Notes: generated by a model not told the origin, from the letters alone. A stretch of 64,000 nt of DNA from Bog-473 sp963728845 (GCA_963728845.1 CAVSLS010000050.1:124001-188000), one strand, 5' to 3'. Shown: positions 1 through 9,004, counted from the stretch's first letter. Numbers and translations are program-made.

Positions 1-39
1 ACCATCGTGGACCTCAAGGTCCGCTCCGTCGTCGGCTAG
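1..39 (+). CDS. C-terminal end of a gene cut by the window edge
   Basis: An open frame runs from the first base to a TAG at 37-39 and encodes only twelve residues (ending VRSVVG). It is followed after 28 bases by a well-placed SDR gene on the same strand, so it is probably the tail of an upstream gene in the same transcript. Too short to identify. Confidence 0.45.
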   Translation, partial: TIVDLKVRSVVG

Positions 40-67
40 CACCGACTCGTACATCAGGAGGACGCAC

Positions 68-898
68 ATGGGTGCATTCGAGGCATTTCGCTACGACGGG
101 AAGCGCGTCCTGGTCGTCGGCGGCGCCACCGGCATGGGCGCGGCCACGGCGGAGCTGGTGCAGGACGCCGGCGCCGAGGTGGTGGTCATGGACTTCGCCG
201 AAGTGACGCTGCCCGGCGCGAAGGCCATCCATGTGAACCTGGCCGACAAGGCCTCCATCGATGCCGCGGTGGACGAGTGTGGCGGCCCCGTGCACGCGCT
301 GTTCTCGTGCGCCGGCGTGGCCGACGGCACACCGGGAATCGAGAAGATCAACTTCGTCGGGCACCGGCACCTCGTCAACCGGATGCTCGCCGGCGGCATG
401 CTGTCCCGCGGCTCGGCCATCGGCTTCATCTCCTCCGCCGCCGGCCTCGGCTGGGAGTCCAACCTGGAGACGCTGAAGGAGTACCTGGACACGACCGACT
501 TCGACGCGGCCTCGGCCTGGGCGGTCGAGCACGGCTTCGCCGACTACTTCCATTCCAAGCAGGCGGTCTGCGCCTACGTGGCCCGGGAGGCGTTCCCCCT
601 CCTCAAGCAGGGCATCCGGATCAACGCCATCTGCCCGGGGCCGACCGACACGCCGCTGGCCCAGGCGAACAAGGAGATGTGGCTGGGGTTCGGCGCCGAC
701 TACCGCGGGGAGGCGGACATCGAGGCCTCGACCCCGCTCGAGCAGGCGTACCCGCTCGTCTTCCTCTGCAGCGACGCCGCGGTGGCGATCACGGGCATCA
801 CCATGATCACCGACGTCGGCTACATCAGCTCGGGGATCACCGGCTCGTTCCCGCCCGCCACCGACGTCGCCGGCTTCCTCCTGGGGCGGTTGGGCTGA
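68..898 (+). CDS. Short-chain dehydrogenase/reductase (SDR)
   Basis: A 276-residue NAD(P)-dependent oxidoreductase. The N-terminal Rossmann fold has a glycine-rich GGATGMG turn near residue 18, and the catalytic Tyr/Lys are in YFHSKQ near residue 165, with the catalytic serine in FISSAAG. The insertion between Ser and Tyr resembles the hydroxysteroid/coniferyl-alcohol dehydrogenase branch of the family, but substrate is not determinable. The ATG is preceded by AGGAGG about 7 bases upstream, which fixes the start. It is transcribed towards a convergent minus-strand block of oxygenase-pathway genes and probably belongs to the same catabolic island. Confidence 0.9.
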   Translation: MGAFEAFRYDGKRVLVVGGATGMGAATAELVQDAGAEVVVMDFAEVTLPGAKAIHVNLADKASIDAAVDECGGPVHALFSCAGVADGTPGIEKINFVGHRHLVNRMLAGGMLSRGSAIGFISSAAGLGWESNLETLKEYLDTTDFDAASAWAVEHGFADYFHSKQAVCAYVAREAFPLLKQGIRINAICPGPTDTPLAQANKEMWLGFGADYRGEADIEASTPLEQAYPLVFLCSDAAVAITGITMITDVGYISSGITGSFPPATDVAGFLLGRLG

Positions 899-939
899 CG
901 CTGCGACGTCGCGCCTCGCCGGGGCCGTCGGACGTCGGC

Positions 940-1494
940 TCAGCCCGTCGCTGACGCGGCCTTCTTCTCGGGGCGCCAGTAGGCGGCCAGCAGCAGCGCC
1001 GCGCCGAGCGCACCTCCGCCGAGGGAGATGCCGAGGCCGGGCCAGCCCCACAAGTCGGAGAGGTGGGCGACATGGGCGTCGATGCTCCATTGGCCGGGTC
1101 CGAGTGTCCCGACGACGACACCCAGCATGGTCAGGGTCATGACGTACTCCCAGCCCTCTCCCGGCCGGAAGATGAAGAAGCCGTTTCTGAGATGGTTGGT
1201 GATCCAAGCCACCAACATGACGCCCACCACACCGGCCCCGGCGACCGGCGTGAGCAGCCCGAGGACGAGCAGGGCTCCGGCACCCACCTCGGTGAGGCTC
1301 GCCATCCAGGCGTGGAGGATCCCCGGGCGCATGCCCAGGGACTCGAACCAGCGTGCCGTGCCTGCGATCTTCCCCCCGCCGATGATGTGGTTGATCCCAT
1401 GGGCGAGAAAGACGCCGGCAAGGACGATCCGCGCCACCAAGAGCGCGAAGTTCACGGAGGATGGGCTCACGTCGCCCAGGATCAAGTGCGTCAC
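940..1494 (-). CDS. DoxX-family integral membrane protein
   Basis: About 184 residues when started at the GTG (VTHLILGDV). It has four hydrophobic helices, a first segment with the LARIVLAGVFLAHGI pattern and a polar loop containing the FESLGM motif typical of DoxX/DoxD-like proteins. These proteins sit in the cytoplasmic membrane and are often found beside oxidoreductases; their biochemical role is generally unclear. It is the last gene of the minus-strand block that begins with the Rieske oxygenase at 6122. The frame stays open upstream of the GTG, but that extension is Arg-rich and overlaps the neighbouring amidohydrolase, so I rejected it. Confidence 0.8.
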   Translation of the reverse strand: MTHLILGDVSPSSVNFALLVARIVLAGVFLAHGINHIIGGGKIAGTARWFESLGMRPGILHAWMASLTEVGAGALLVLGLLTPVAGAGVVGVMLVAWITNHLRNGFFIFRPGEGWEYVMTLTMLGVVVGTLGPGQWSIDAHVAHLSDLWGWPGLGISLGGGALGAALLLAAYWRPEKKAASATG

Positions 1495-1595
1495 GTGCGG
1501 ACCTCGCTCGCCGTCGGATTCGTCTGGCCGGACGCAGCATAGAGAGCGGCGGAACTCCGGGCCGCGATGACCTGCCTTCCCTCCCGGGATGCCAT

Positions 1596-2798
1596 TCAGG
1601 CGGCAAACGGCAGCCTCATGACCTCGGCGAGGTTGCCACCCATCACCCGGGCGATGTCCTCGTGCGGCAGGCCCTGGAGCTCGTTGACGTAGGACAGCGG
1701 GTCGGACATCCCTTCGATGTGCGGGTAGTCCGACCCGAAGACGACGCGGTCGACGCCGAGGAGCTCGATGAGACCCCGCGGGTCCTCCTCGTGGAAGGGG
1801 TGGATCCAGACGTTGCGCTTGAACACCATCAGTGGGTCCTCGGGCCACATCGACGGGTTCTTCGCGTAGGACTGCTCGAGGGCCGCGACGAGCGGCCGCA
1901 CCCAGGCGGCGCCGTTCTCCACCGGCAGGATCCGCAGCGACGGGAAGCGGGAGAGAAGGCCGTGACCGAGCAACGAGGCCACGGTGTCGAAGATCCCCCT
2001 CCCCTGCGTGTGCATGATGTCGAGGAACGCCGAGAAGCCGGCGAAGGGCAGGTGCTCACCTTCGGGCTGGCCCTCCCAGAGGTTGTAGTACCGGGTCAGC
2101 CCGTCGTCGGACGCGTGCATGCCGACGGTGATGTCGAGCTCCGTCACCCGCTGCCAGAAGGGATCGAACTCAGGGAGGGCGAACGAACGATACCCCCGGT
2201 AGCCGGGGACCGGAGCGGGACGGATGAGGATGAGCTTCGCCCCGCGCTCGGCCACCCACTCGAGCTCCTTGATCGCCTCGTCCACGATCGGCAGTGTGAT
2301 GACGGGCGATGCGAAGATCCGGCCCTCGTAGTTGAAGGTCCAATGCTCGTGCATCCACTGGTTCAGGGCGTGGACGACGGCGTGGGTCGCCTTCGGGTCC
2401 ATGTACAGGCGCTCCTCCAGCAAGCTCGCCAGCGTGGGCCACATGAGGGCCCGGTCGAGGCCGAGCTCGTCCATGAGCGCGAGGCGCGGCTCGGGGGAGA
2501 AGAACGCCTCGGGGGACCGGATCGGCTCGCCGATCATCTCGCGGCGGGACTTCCCCTCCGGGTTGCCGTGCTTGAAGAACTCCTCGGACGCCCCCGGGCG
2601 GCCCACGACCTCGAACGTCGGGTTCGGGATGTACTCGGAGATGACGTTGCGGACGGCGATCTTCGTGCGCCCGTTGACCTGGACGTACTTGACGAGTCCG
2701 TCGTACTCCTTCGGAAGGAACTTCGTGAAGGCGTCCGTCGTCTCGTACATGTGATTGTCCGCGTCGAAGACTGGAAAGTCGACAACGGTCTTGGGCAT
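1596..2798 (-). CDS. Amidohydrolase family 2 protein (metal-dependent hydrolase or decarboxylase)
   Basis: A 400-residue TIM-barrel amidohydrolase of the ACMSD/gamma-resorcylate decarboxylase type. The N-terminal metal motif is in VFDADNHMYE and the C-terminal aspartate motif in FGSDYPHIEG. These enzymes hydrolyse or decarboxylate ring-cleavage products or carboxylated aromatics and alicyclics in the cytoplasm. It has its own well-formed promoter (2895-2923) although it lies in the same orientation as the Rieske-SnoaL-SDR-CMD block upstream. It is one of four amidohydrolase-2 genes in the window. Confidence 0.9.
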   Translation of the reverse strand: MPKTVVDFPVFDADNHMYETTDAFTKFLPKEYDGLVKYVQVNGRTKIAVRNVISEYIPNPTFEVVGRPGASEEFFKHGNPEGKSRREMIGEPIRSPEAFFSPEPRLALMDELGLDRALMWPTLASLLEERLYMDPKATHAVVHALNQWMHEHWTFNYEGRIFASPVITLPIVDEAIKELEWVAERGAKLILIRPAPVPGYRGYRSFALPEFDPFWQRVTELDITVGMHASDDGLTRYYNLWEGQPEGEHLPFAGFSAFLDIMHTQGRGIFDTVASLLGHGLLSRFPSLRILPVENGAAWVRPLVAALEQSYAKNPSMWPEDPLMVFKRNVWIHPFHEEDPRGLIELLGVDRVVFGSDYPHIEGMSDPLSYVNELQGLPHEDIARVMGGNLAEVMRLPFAA

Positions 2799-2894
2799 GG
2801 CGACACCTCCGCATTTCGCCGGGCCGCGACGGCCCGTGGACTACTGCCGGCAGGCGAGCCGCGGCCCGAGACCACGCCCTCTCCCGACTCGATC

Positions 2895-2923
2895 AGGGTA
2901 CCCATTATCGACTTCGACGTCAA
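2895..2923 (-). promoter_or_regulatory. Sigma-70-type promoter upstream of the amidohydrolase
   Basis: On the minus strand TTGACG (2923-2918) is separated by exactly 17 bases from TACCCT (2900-2895), in an AT-richer patch of an otherwise GC-rich 167-bp gap. It points at the amidohydrolase start at 2798. Confidence 0.6.
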
Positions 2924-2965
2924 TATTATGAACCTGCTCGGGGCCGGCCCGGTCGGGCCCACGGG

Positions 2966-3535
2966 CTAGGAGGGAGAGGCCCAATCCCTCAAGTCGTCGT
3001 CGAGCTCGGTTTCGAAGGTGCAGAGCGCCATGGCGAGAAGGTCGTAGGCGCCCACGGTGAACACGACGTCGAGGAGTTGCTGGGTGTCGAGCTCCGCGGC
3101 GAGCGTCGCCCACGTCGCGTCGCCGATGCGCCCGGTCATGACGAGCTCATCGGCGGCCCTCAACAGTGCGGCGTCGTCGGGCGACCAGCCCTCGGCGGCG
3201 GGACCCGCCTTGACCCGCTCGACCTCCGAGCGGGTGATGCCGGCGTCAGCCGCCGACTCGGCGTGCTGCGCCCACTCGTAGGTGGAGCCGCGCAGCGTGG
3301 CCACCCGGAGGACGAGCAGCTCGCGCTGTCGGGCCGTGATCGTCGTGGCGTACAGCAAGTGGCGAATGATCTGGTTGTACGCGGCGGTCAGCGCCGGGTG
3401 GTGGGCCTGAAGACCGAGCAGATTCAGGCCCTTGGGCCGTGACGGGTCCCGGGGCGTCGGCGGCGTGAGCGGGGCGAGCGCGTCGCGCATCTCGGGTGGC
3501 CATGCGCGCGGTGGGATGGGATCGACTCGACCCAC
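2966..3535 (-). CDS. Carboxymuconolactone decarboxylase-family protein
   Basis: A 189-residue all-helical AhpD/CMD-like protein. The core runs through RQRELLVLRVATLRG and the EWAQH signature. The two cysteines of AhpD peroxidases are absent (GSTYEWAQH), so a peroxidase role is unlikely; proteins of this subgroup are associated with aromatic and alicyclic degradation but mostly lack assigned reactions. It overlaps or abuts the upstream SDR (stop of SDR at 3537, start here at 3535), which suggests translational coupling in the Rieske operon. Confidence 0.85.
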   Translation of the reverse strand: MGRVDPIPPRAWPPEMRDALAPLTPPTPRDPSRPKGLNLLGLQAHHPALTAAYNQIIRHLLYATTITARQRELLVLRVATLRGSTYEWAQHAESAADAGITRSEVERVKAGPAAEGWSPDDAALLRAADELVMTGRIGDATWATLAAELDTQQLLDVVFTVGAYDLLAMALCTFETELDDDLRDWASPS

Positions 3536-3536
3536 G

Positions 3537-4313
3537 TCAGGTCCTGCGACCGCCGTTGACGCCGAACACCTGACCGGTGACGTACGACGCCTCCTCGCTC
3601 ACGAGGAACGCGGTGGCGGCGGCGACATCGTCGGGGCGGCCGATCCGGCGGACCGGGGTGCGTTCGACGTGCTCGTCGACCCCGCCGCCGAGCAGACCCA
3701 TCGATTCCTGCTTGCGCAACATCGGCGTGTCGATGAACCCGGGCGGGATCGTGTTGACGGTGATGCCCTTGGGCCCGTACTCGAGGGCGAGCGCCTGGGT
3801 GAGCCCGATGACCCCGGCCTTCGACGAGACGTAGGCCGCCATGAACGGCTGACCGCCCTGGGCGCTCGACGAGGAGATGTTGACGATGCGACCCCAACCG
3901 GCCCCGAGCATGTGCGGGAGCACGACCTGGCAGCAGTGATACGTGCCCGTCAGGTTGATGTCGAGCACCCGCCCCCACGTCTCGGCGTCGATCTTCAGGA
4001 AGGGACCGAAGACATGGAGCCCGGCGTTGTTGACCAGGATCGTGGGGGCGCCCAGTCGATCGGCCACCTCGGCGACGGCGGCCTCGACCCCGGCTCGGTC
4101 CGTCACATCGGCCCCGACTCCGATGGCCGCTCCGCCACCCGAGGTCATCGTGGCGGCCGCCTCCCCCGCCGAACCAGCGTCGCGATCGAGGACGGCCACG
4201 GCTGCGCCGTCGGCTGCCAGCCGCATGCTGATGGCCAGCCCGATGCCCGATCCGCCACCCGTGACGACGGCGACCCTGCCGTGGAGGGGACGCCCTGCCG
4301 CCGGCTCACTCAT
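3537..4313 (-). CDS. Short-chain dehydrogenase/reductase (SDR)
   Basis: A 258-residue classical SDR. It shows VVTGGGSGIGLA near residue 16, the NNAG motif near 92, catalytic Ser in NISSSSAQG and the YVSSK catalytic pair near 157. The C-terminus carries the usual GVNGG cofactor-side motif. It lies between the SnoaL-like gene and the CMD gene in one tight minus-strand operon with the Rieske oxygenase, so it probably oxidises a diol or alcohol produced there. Confidence 0.92.
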   Translation of the reverse strand: MSEPAAGRPLHGRVAVVTGGGSGIGLAISMRLAADGAAVAVLDRDAGSAGEAAATMTSGGGAAIGVGADVTDRAGVEAAVAEVADRLGAPTILVNNAGLHVFGPFLKIDAETWGRVLDINLTGTYHCCQVVLPHMLGAGWGRIVNISSSSAQGGQPFMAAYVSSKAGVIGLTQALALEYGPKGITVNTIPPGFIDTPMLRKQESMGLLGGGVDEHVERTPVRRIGRPDDVAAATAFLVSEEASYVTGQVFGVNGGRRT

Positions 4314-4336
4314 GTGTGCGCGTGATCAGCAACCGA

Positions 4337-4753
4337 CTACGTCACGAACTCCGCCGTCCGACGGTGGAAGCGCCACCTGCCGCCGGCGAGGTGCAGGACA
4401 TCGCGGTATCGCCCGACGAGCTCAATCGACCAACCGTCCTCGCCCTTCAGGATGAAGATCACGTCGCTGGTGGCGCGTGCTTCGTCCTCTTTCCAGTCGG
4501 TGACGTGGGTGTTGACGACGAGGTGGCGCTGTGGCCGCCGCGGCTTCCACGGGGCGAAGGCCTGGCGGAGGGCGTCGTGGCCCTCGTGGGTGCCCATCCC
4601 GGGGATCTCGCAGGCGCCGTCGGGGCAGAAGGTGGCGACGATGTCGTCGGTCCGACCATCGTCCAGGGCCTGGGCGTACTCGGCCATGGTGGCGCGGACC
4701 CCCTCGACGATCTGCGCGTAGGTCGCGGGCGGGCTCACCTCTGGCTGCGACAT
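4337..4753 (-). CDS. SnoaL/NTF2-like protein, possible small subunit or isomerase
   Basis: About 138 residues from the ATG at 4753 (MSQPEV); an in-frame TTG lies at 4768 but overlaps the Rieske gene. The sequence has the cone-shaped NTF2 fold pattern (YAQALDDGRTDDIVATF, then GHDALRQAF and a C-terminal GRYRDVLHLAGGRWRF). Such proteins can be the beta subunit of Rieske oxygenases, a ketosteroid-isomerase-like enzyme or a cyclase. Its place directly after a Rieske alpha subunit favours an accessory or small-subunit role, but that is inference. Confidence 0.75.
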   Translation of the reverse strand: MSQPEVSPPATYAQIVEGVRATMAEYAQALDDGRTDDIVATFCPDGACEIPGMGTHEGHDALRQAFAPWKPRRPQRHLVVNTHVTDWKEDEARATSDVIFILKGEDGWSIELVGRYRDVLHLAGGRWRFHRRTAEFVT

Positions 4754-4757
4754 CCTC

Positions 4758-6122
4758 TCAGAGCCCAAGGTCGACGACCGGCCGTTCGAGCGGATTCAGG
4801 TTGATGGCGTGGAGGGCCGGGATCAGCTTCTCGTAGGGAAGCCCGGCGAGAAACCCGTCGACGGTGCGCTCGAAGTTGGCGACGCCTCCTTCGATGCCCT
4901 CGGACAGGCGCATGTACTCGAAGCCCTTCGCGTGCAGGCCCCGCTGCTGTCGCGGCAGGTTCGAGAAGTCCTGCGTGGGGATGGGCGGCACCCGAGGATC
5001 GTCGTATTCCCACGGTTCGGGCGGCGTCGGCTGTCCGCGGTCGCTCCCCTCGGGAAACCGCGTGAGCGACCAGATCTCCATCAGCGTTTCCTCGGGACCC
5101 AGCGGACGGAAGCGATAGGAGGAGGCGCTGCTGTACATGGGCAGCACGAAATAGTGCGGGAAGCAGTAGAACATGGACTCGTTCCAGCCGTGCGCCTCGA
5201 GCTCGTTGAGGTCGGGGATGTCAGAACCCTGGGCTCTGTGCCAGCGAACGACCGCGTCGTTGAGCGCGCGGTGCCAGGCCGGGATGGCCAGGGCGGGGTC
5301 GGCGGGCAGTTCGATTCCCCGCAGGCCCTCGGCGACACGCACGTCGTTGGCGTGGACCATCCCGTCCATGCCGTCGCTCATCACGTGGAGGTAGTGGAGC
5401 TCCGCATCGACGAACACCCGCGGATCGAACGCGCCCGGGTCACGGGGCGGGAACCGGCCGGGAATGACGAGCTCGGGGTGAGTCTCGATCACGTGGTACT
5501 GCTCGAGGAACGCCTCTTCGGCGAGCTTCCAGTTCACGGGGAGACGGAACGCGTACCACCACTCGGCGCGCATGGACTCCACCTTCCACGCGTCCATGAT
5601 GGTGGCGAACGGCTCGATGCACTCTCGCAACGGCGGTGCAGCGTCGTCGAGGTTTATGAAGGCGCACCCGCCCCATACTTCGCACCGCACCGGCGTGAGG
5701 TCGATGTCCTCCGGCCGCAGATTGTGCTCGGCGAAGGACTTCGCCCTCGAGACGAACGTGTTCTTTCCGTCCAGGCCGTAACACCATCCGTGGAAGGGGC
5801 AGGTGAACCCGCTCTTCAGCTTCCCTCGCCCCTCGACGACCCGGACGCCGCGGTGCCGGCAGGCGTTCTGGAAGGCGCGCACGCCCAGGTCGTCGTCGCG
5901 CAGCACGATGATCGACTGGTCGAGGATCTCGTACTCGACGAAGTCACGCGCCTGGGGGATCTCCTCGAGCCGGCATGCCATCTGCCAGGCCCGCGACCAG
6001 AGCAGCTCGACCTCCATCTGAAAGAAGTCGGGATCGAAGTAGCGCTCTTTGGGGACCCGGTCGGGGACCTCCATCGCGTGGGGCACCGGGAGTGCCGACC
6101 ACTTCTGATCCACGATCGCCAT
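4758..6122 (-). CDS. Rieske [2Fe-2S] ring-hydroxylating oxygenase, large subunit
   Basis: A 454-residue protein starting at the ATG of MAIVDQKW. The Rieske centre is complete: CRHRG and, 17 residues later, CPFHGW. The mononuclear iron region follows in the C-terminal half (NWKLAEEAFLEQYHVIETH). The enzyme inserts oxygen into an aromatic or alicyclic ring using electrons from a ferredoxin/reductase not seen nearby. It is the first gene of a minus-strand operon (SnoaL-like, SDR, CMD, amidohydrolase, DoxX) and is divergent from a Baeyer-Villiger monooxygenase, with the TGTACCGACC element between them. Confidence 0.92.
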   Translation of the reverse strand: MAIVDQKWSALPVPHAMEVPDRVPKERYFDPDFFQMEVELLWSRAWQMACRLEEIPQARDFVEYEILDQSIIVLRDDDLGVRAFQNACRHRGVRVVEGRGKLKSGFTCPFHGWCYGLDGKNTFVSRAKSFAEHNLRPEDIDLTPVRCEVWGGCAFINLDDAAPPLRECIEPFATIMDAWKVESMRAEWWYAFRLPVNWKLAEEAFLEQYHVIETHPELVIPGRFPPRDPGAFDPRVFVDAELHYLHVMSDGMDGMVHANDVRVAEGLRGIELPADPALAIPAWHRALNDAVVRWHRAQGSDIPDLNELEAHGWNESMFYCFPHYFVLPMYSSASSYRFRPLGPEETLMEIWSLTRFPEGSDRGQPTPPEPWEYDDPRVPPIPTQDFSNLPRQQRGLHAKGFEYMRLSEGIEGGVANFERTVDGFLAGLPYEKLIPALHAINLNPLERPVVDLGL

Positions 6123-6150
6123 GTGGCCCAAGTTCCCTTCCGTGCGCCGG

Positions 6151-6174
6151 CGTATACTTAACGGTCGGTACAAT
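6151..6174. promoter_or_regulatory. Divergent promoter region with the TGTACCGACC element (site A)
   Basis: TGTACCGACC lies on the minus strand at 6172-6163. A -10-like TATACG (6156-6151, minus) faces the Rieske gene and TACAAT (6169-6174, plus) faces the monooxygenase, so a protein bound to the element would cover both. The same 10-mer recurs at three other divergent promoters (8981, 12049, 15238). Confidence 0.55.
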
Positions 6175-6241
6175 ATCTAGTCGGCTCACCCGCAGGGACC
6201 GAGCCGCGGATGACACGGTAACCCAGGCAATTCGCGGCTCC

Positions 6242-7900
6242 ATGACGAAAGCTCCCCAACCCGACGAGCGTCCGGATCAGCGCACGACCGATACCGACGT
6301 GCTGGTGGTCGGCGCAGGCATCACCGGCGTCTACCAGCTCTATCGCGCTCGTGAAATGGGCTTCTCCGCGCAGCTGGTCGAAGCGGGCGGTGGCGTGGGT
6401 GGCACCTGGTACTGGAATCGCTACCCCGGGGCGCGTTTCGATTCGGAGAGCTACACCTACGCCTACCTCTTCTCGAAGGAGCTGTTCGACGACTGGGAGT
6501 GGCAGGAGCACTTCGCGGAGCAGCCAGAGACCGAGCGCTACCTGAACCACGTCGTCGACCGGTTCGACCTCCGGCGCCACATCCGATTCGACACCAGAGT
6601 GACGTCGGCGACCTATGACGACTCGTCGGGGACATGGGCCGTCGGGACCGAGGACGGCTCGCAGCTCCGTGCACGATTCCTCGTAGCGGCAACCGGCGTC
6701 CTCTCGGTGCCCTACTTCCCGGACGTCCCGGGCCGCGAGGACTTCGGGGGCGAGTCGTACCACACGGGCCTCTGGCCGGGGACGCCGGTCGACTTCGCCG
6801 GCAAGCGCGTTGCCGTCATCGGCACCGGATCGAGCGGCGTGCAGATCGTCCCCGTCATCGCCGACGAGGTCGCCTCCCTGACCGTGTACCAACGCACTGC
6901 CAACTGGTGCACGCCGCTGAACAACGCACCGATCACGCCCAAGGAGCAGGAGGAGCTCCGGGCCGGGTTCGAGGCCATGTGCGAGGTGCTGAACACCTCG
7001 GTGGCCGGTTTCCTGCACCCCGTCGGTGATCGGGCTGCCTTCGATGACTCCGAGGCGGAGCGGCGGGCGTTCTTCGAGAGGATGTGGAACAGTCCCGGAT
7101 TCTCCAAGCTCAGCAGCAACTACACCGATCTGCTCTTCAACGAGGCCGCCAACGCAGAGTGGTGCGAGTTCATCGCCCAGAAGATCCGGGGCATCGTCAA
7201 GGACCCCGAAGTGGCGGAGATGCTCATCCCGAAGGACCATCGCTTCGGCGAGAAGCGACCCCCCTTCGTCACCGGCTACTACGAGACGTTCAACAAGCCG
7301 AATGTCTCGCTCGTCGACCTCAAGCAGACGCCGATCATCCGGGTGACCGAGACCGGGATCGAGACGGCCGACGGCGAGCGGCCGTTCGACATGGTGGTGT
7401 GGGCGACCGGCTTCGACTTCGGCACCGGCGCGCTCACGCGCATGGGGATCCGCGGCCGGCACGGCCTGGCGCTCGAGGAGTACTGGTCCGACGGCCCCAG
7501 GACGTTCCTCGGCGTCCAGACAACCGGGTTTCCCAATTTCTTCTTCCCGGGTGGTCCGCACGCAGCGGCCGGCAACAACCCGCGGTACAACGGCGACCAG
7601 GTCGACTTCATCACGGATGCGATCACCTACGTGCGCGACCACGGCTACGACACGATAGAGGTGGACGCCGCGGCCGAGGACAAGTGGACCGCCATGGTCG
7701 ACCGGGGCGCAGCAGGCGCTCCCTTCGGGGAGAGCAGCTACTTCTTCGGCACCAACATCCCGGGCAAGCCCCGCAAGTACCTCCTCAACTCGGGAGGCCG
7801 ACCGAAGCTCTTCAAGGAGATCGACAAGGTCGTTGAGAGCGACTACAAGTCGTTCCGGCTCTCGCGCTCGTCAGACCGTGGCCACGGGCGTCAACGGTGA
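6242..7900 (+). CDS. Flavin-containing Baeyer-Villiger-type monooxygenase
   Basis: A 552-residue NADPH/FAD enzyme beginning MTKAPQPDE. Three diagnostic motifs are present in order: the FAD-binding GAGITG near residue 23, the Baeyer-Villiger fingerprint with FGGESYHTGLW, and the NADPH-binding GTGSSGVQ near residue 200; a second Rossmann-associated ATGFDFG motif follows. Such enzymes turn cyclic or linear ketones into lactones or esters. The frame is open further upstream, but that region overlaps the divergent Rieske gene. The 3' end overlaps the convergent cyclase gene by about 30 bases. Confidence 0.92.
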   Translation: MTKAPQPDERPDQRTTDTDVLVVGAGITGVYQLYRAREMGFSAQLVEAGGGVGGTWYWNRYPGARFDSESYTYAYLFSKELFDDWEWQEHFAEQPETERYLNHVVDRFDLRRHIRFDTRVTSATYDDSSGTWAVGTEDGSQLRARFLVAATGVLSVPYFPDVPGREDFGGESYHTGLWPGTPVDFAGKRVAVIGTGSSGVQIVPVIADEVASLTVYQRTANWCTPLNNAPITPKEQEELRAGFEAMCEVLNTSVAGFLHPVGDRAAFDDSEAERRAFFERMWNSPGFSKLSSNYTDLLFNEAANAEWCEFIAQKIRGIVKDPEVAEMLIPKDHRFGEKRPPFVTGYYETFNKPNVSLVDLKQTPIIRVTETGIETADGERPFDMVVWATGFDFGTGALTRMGIRGRHGLALEEYWSDGPRTFLGVQTTGFPNFFFPGGPHAAAGNNPRYNGDQVDFITDAITYVRDHGYDTIEVDAAAEDKWTAMVDRGAAGAPFGESSYFFGTNIPGKPRKYLLNSGGRPKLFKEIDKVVESDYKSFRLSRSSDRGHGRQR

Positions 7901-8926
7901 GCCCACCACTCCGGGCAGCCTGAGTGGCGGCGCGGTGAGCAGGAACCGGCTGCGGCCGTGCTCGCGCAGCCACGACGCGAGCTCGTGGAGGTACCACATC
8001 TCGCCGAGCGGAACGCCCAGCTTGAAGAGGCAGAGGTGGTGGATGGGGAGAAGCGAGTGCCGGCTCTCGTCGCGATCCCGGCCGACAAGCCCTTCGACGG
8101 CGTAGTTGTCGGCCACGAGCGCCGAGATCTGCGACTCGGAGATCCATTCCAGCAACGACTCGTCACGTGCATCGAGGTAGGTGCACATCGTGTGGATCTT
8201 CACGGGGTCCGGGTCGCGGTTCCACTCGAGGACCTTGGTGGCGAACCCCGTATGCAGCAGGAGCATGTCGCCTGGCTCGACGACGACCCCGTCCGCCGCC
8301 ATGATCTCCTCGAGCGTCTTGCGGTCGACCCCACGCCAGTCGTGCCCCAGGTGGTGAACGAGGTCCACGAGGACGCCACGCCCCTGCACGCCGTGGTGCG
8401 CCATGTGCTCCAAGCCGAGATGGTGGGCGAAACAACGGTGCGTGCCGCCGTCGCCCGCTGCGTCGGGCTTGGGCCCCACGAGATCGATCCCGGCGCGGTA
8501 CCCGTTGTAGTAGACGGCCTCCTCGGTCCCGTCGCCGTCGGCGTCGAACTCGGCACCGACATGGGCGAGGGAGTCCCACTGCGTCGAGTACTGCAGCGAG
8601 AGCGTCACCACGTCGTCGGCCCACACGTCCACGTAGCGAGGGCCCCCTTCGTCCATCTCGCTCATGTGGACGTTGTAGAACGTGGCCGGGTTGCCCCGCA
8701 TGTCCTCGGTCGGCGCCAGGACCGGTGGGTACCGCCTCTGGTTCAAGGCGGTCCCTCCGGGGTAGTCGAGCGGCAGGCTCAGGCAGAAGCTGACGCCGGC
8801 CTGCACCTCCCGGACGCCCTCGAGGACCTTGCCGGGGGTGAGCAGGTTGATACGGCCGAGCTCGTCGTCGTCGCCCCAATCGCCCCAGGTGGAGCCCGGT
8901 GGGCGTTGCGTCCAGCGCTTCGTCAT
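7871..8926 (-). CDS. Cyclase-family (kynurenine formamidase-like) hydrolase
   Basis: A 351-residue protein starting at the ATG of MTKRWTQ, preceded by a good AAGGAG site. It carries the STQWDSLAHVG segment (the family metal site) and the later GVLVDLVHHLG and GDMLLLHTGF motifs of the cyclase/formamidase fold. Family members hydrolyse amides, lactones or ring-opened intermediates in a Mn/Zn-dependent manner. Facing the monooxygenase, it could hydrolyse the lactone that enzyme makes; this is inference from context. It is divergent from an amidohydrolase with the shared element between. Confidence 0.85.
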   Translation of the reverse strand: MTKRWTQRPPGSTWGDWGDDDELGRINLLTPGKVLEGVREVQAGVSFCLSLPLDYPGGTALNQRRYPPVLAPTEDMRGNPATFYNVHMSEMDEGGPRYVDVWADDVVTLSLQYSTQWDSLAHVGAEFDADGDGTEEAVYYNGYRAGIDLVGPKPDAAGDGGTHRCFAHHLGLEHMAHHGVQGRGVLVDLVHHLGHDWRGVDRKTLEEIMAADGVVVEPGDMLLLHTGFATKVLEWNRDPDPVKIHTMCTYLDARDESLLEWISESQISALVADNYAVEGLVGRDRDESRHSLLPIHHLCLFKLGVPLGEMWYLHELASWLREHGRSRFLLTAPPLRLPGVVGSPLTPVATV

Positions 8927-8978
8927 CGTCTTGCTCCTTCCGGGCGCGACGGTCCTCGTCGCGTGGGGCCTGCATTGA

Positions 8979-9004
8979 AATGTACCGACCGGTTGGTCTA
9001 TCCT
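8979..9004. promoter_or_regulatory. Divergent promoter region with the TGTACCGACC element (site B)
   Basis: TGTACCGACC at 8981-8990 continues as GGTTGGT, giving an almost perfect 14-bp palindrome ACCGACC/GGTTGGT. TACATT (8984-8979, minus) and TATCCT (8999-9004, plus) are plausible -10 boxes for the cyclase and the amidohydrolase. Confidence 0.55.

Noticed and set aside
14..2969. Long open frames antisense to the first SDR, DoxX and amidohydrolase genes
   Set aside because: They are Arg/Pro/Gly-rich, typical of shadow frames in GC-rich DNA, and have no family motifs or ribosome sites.
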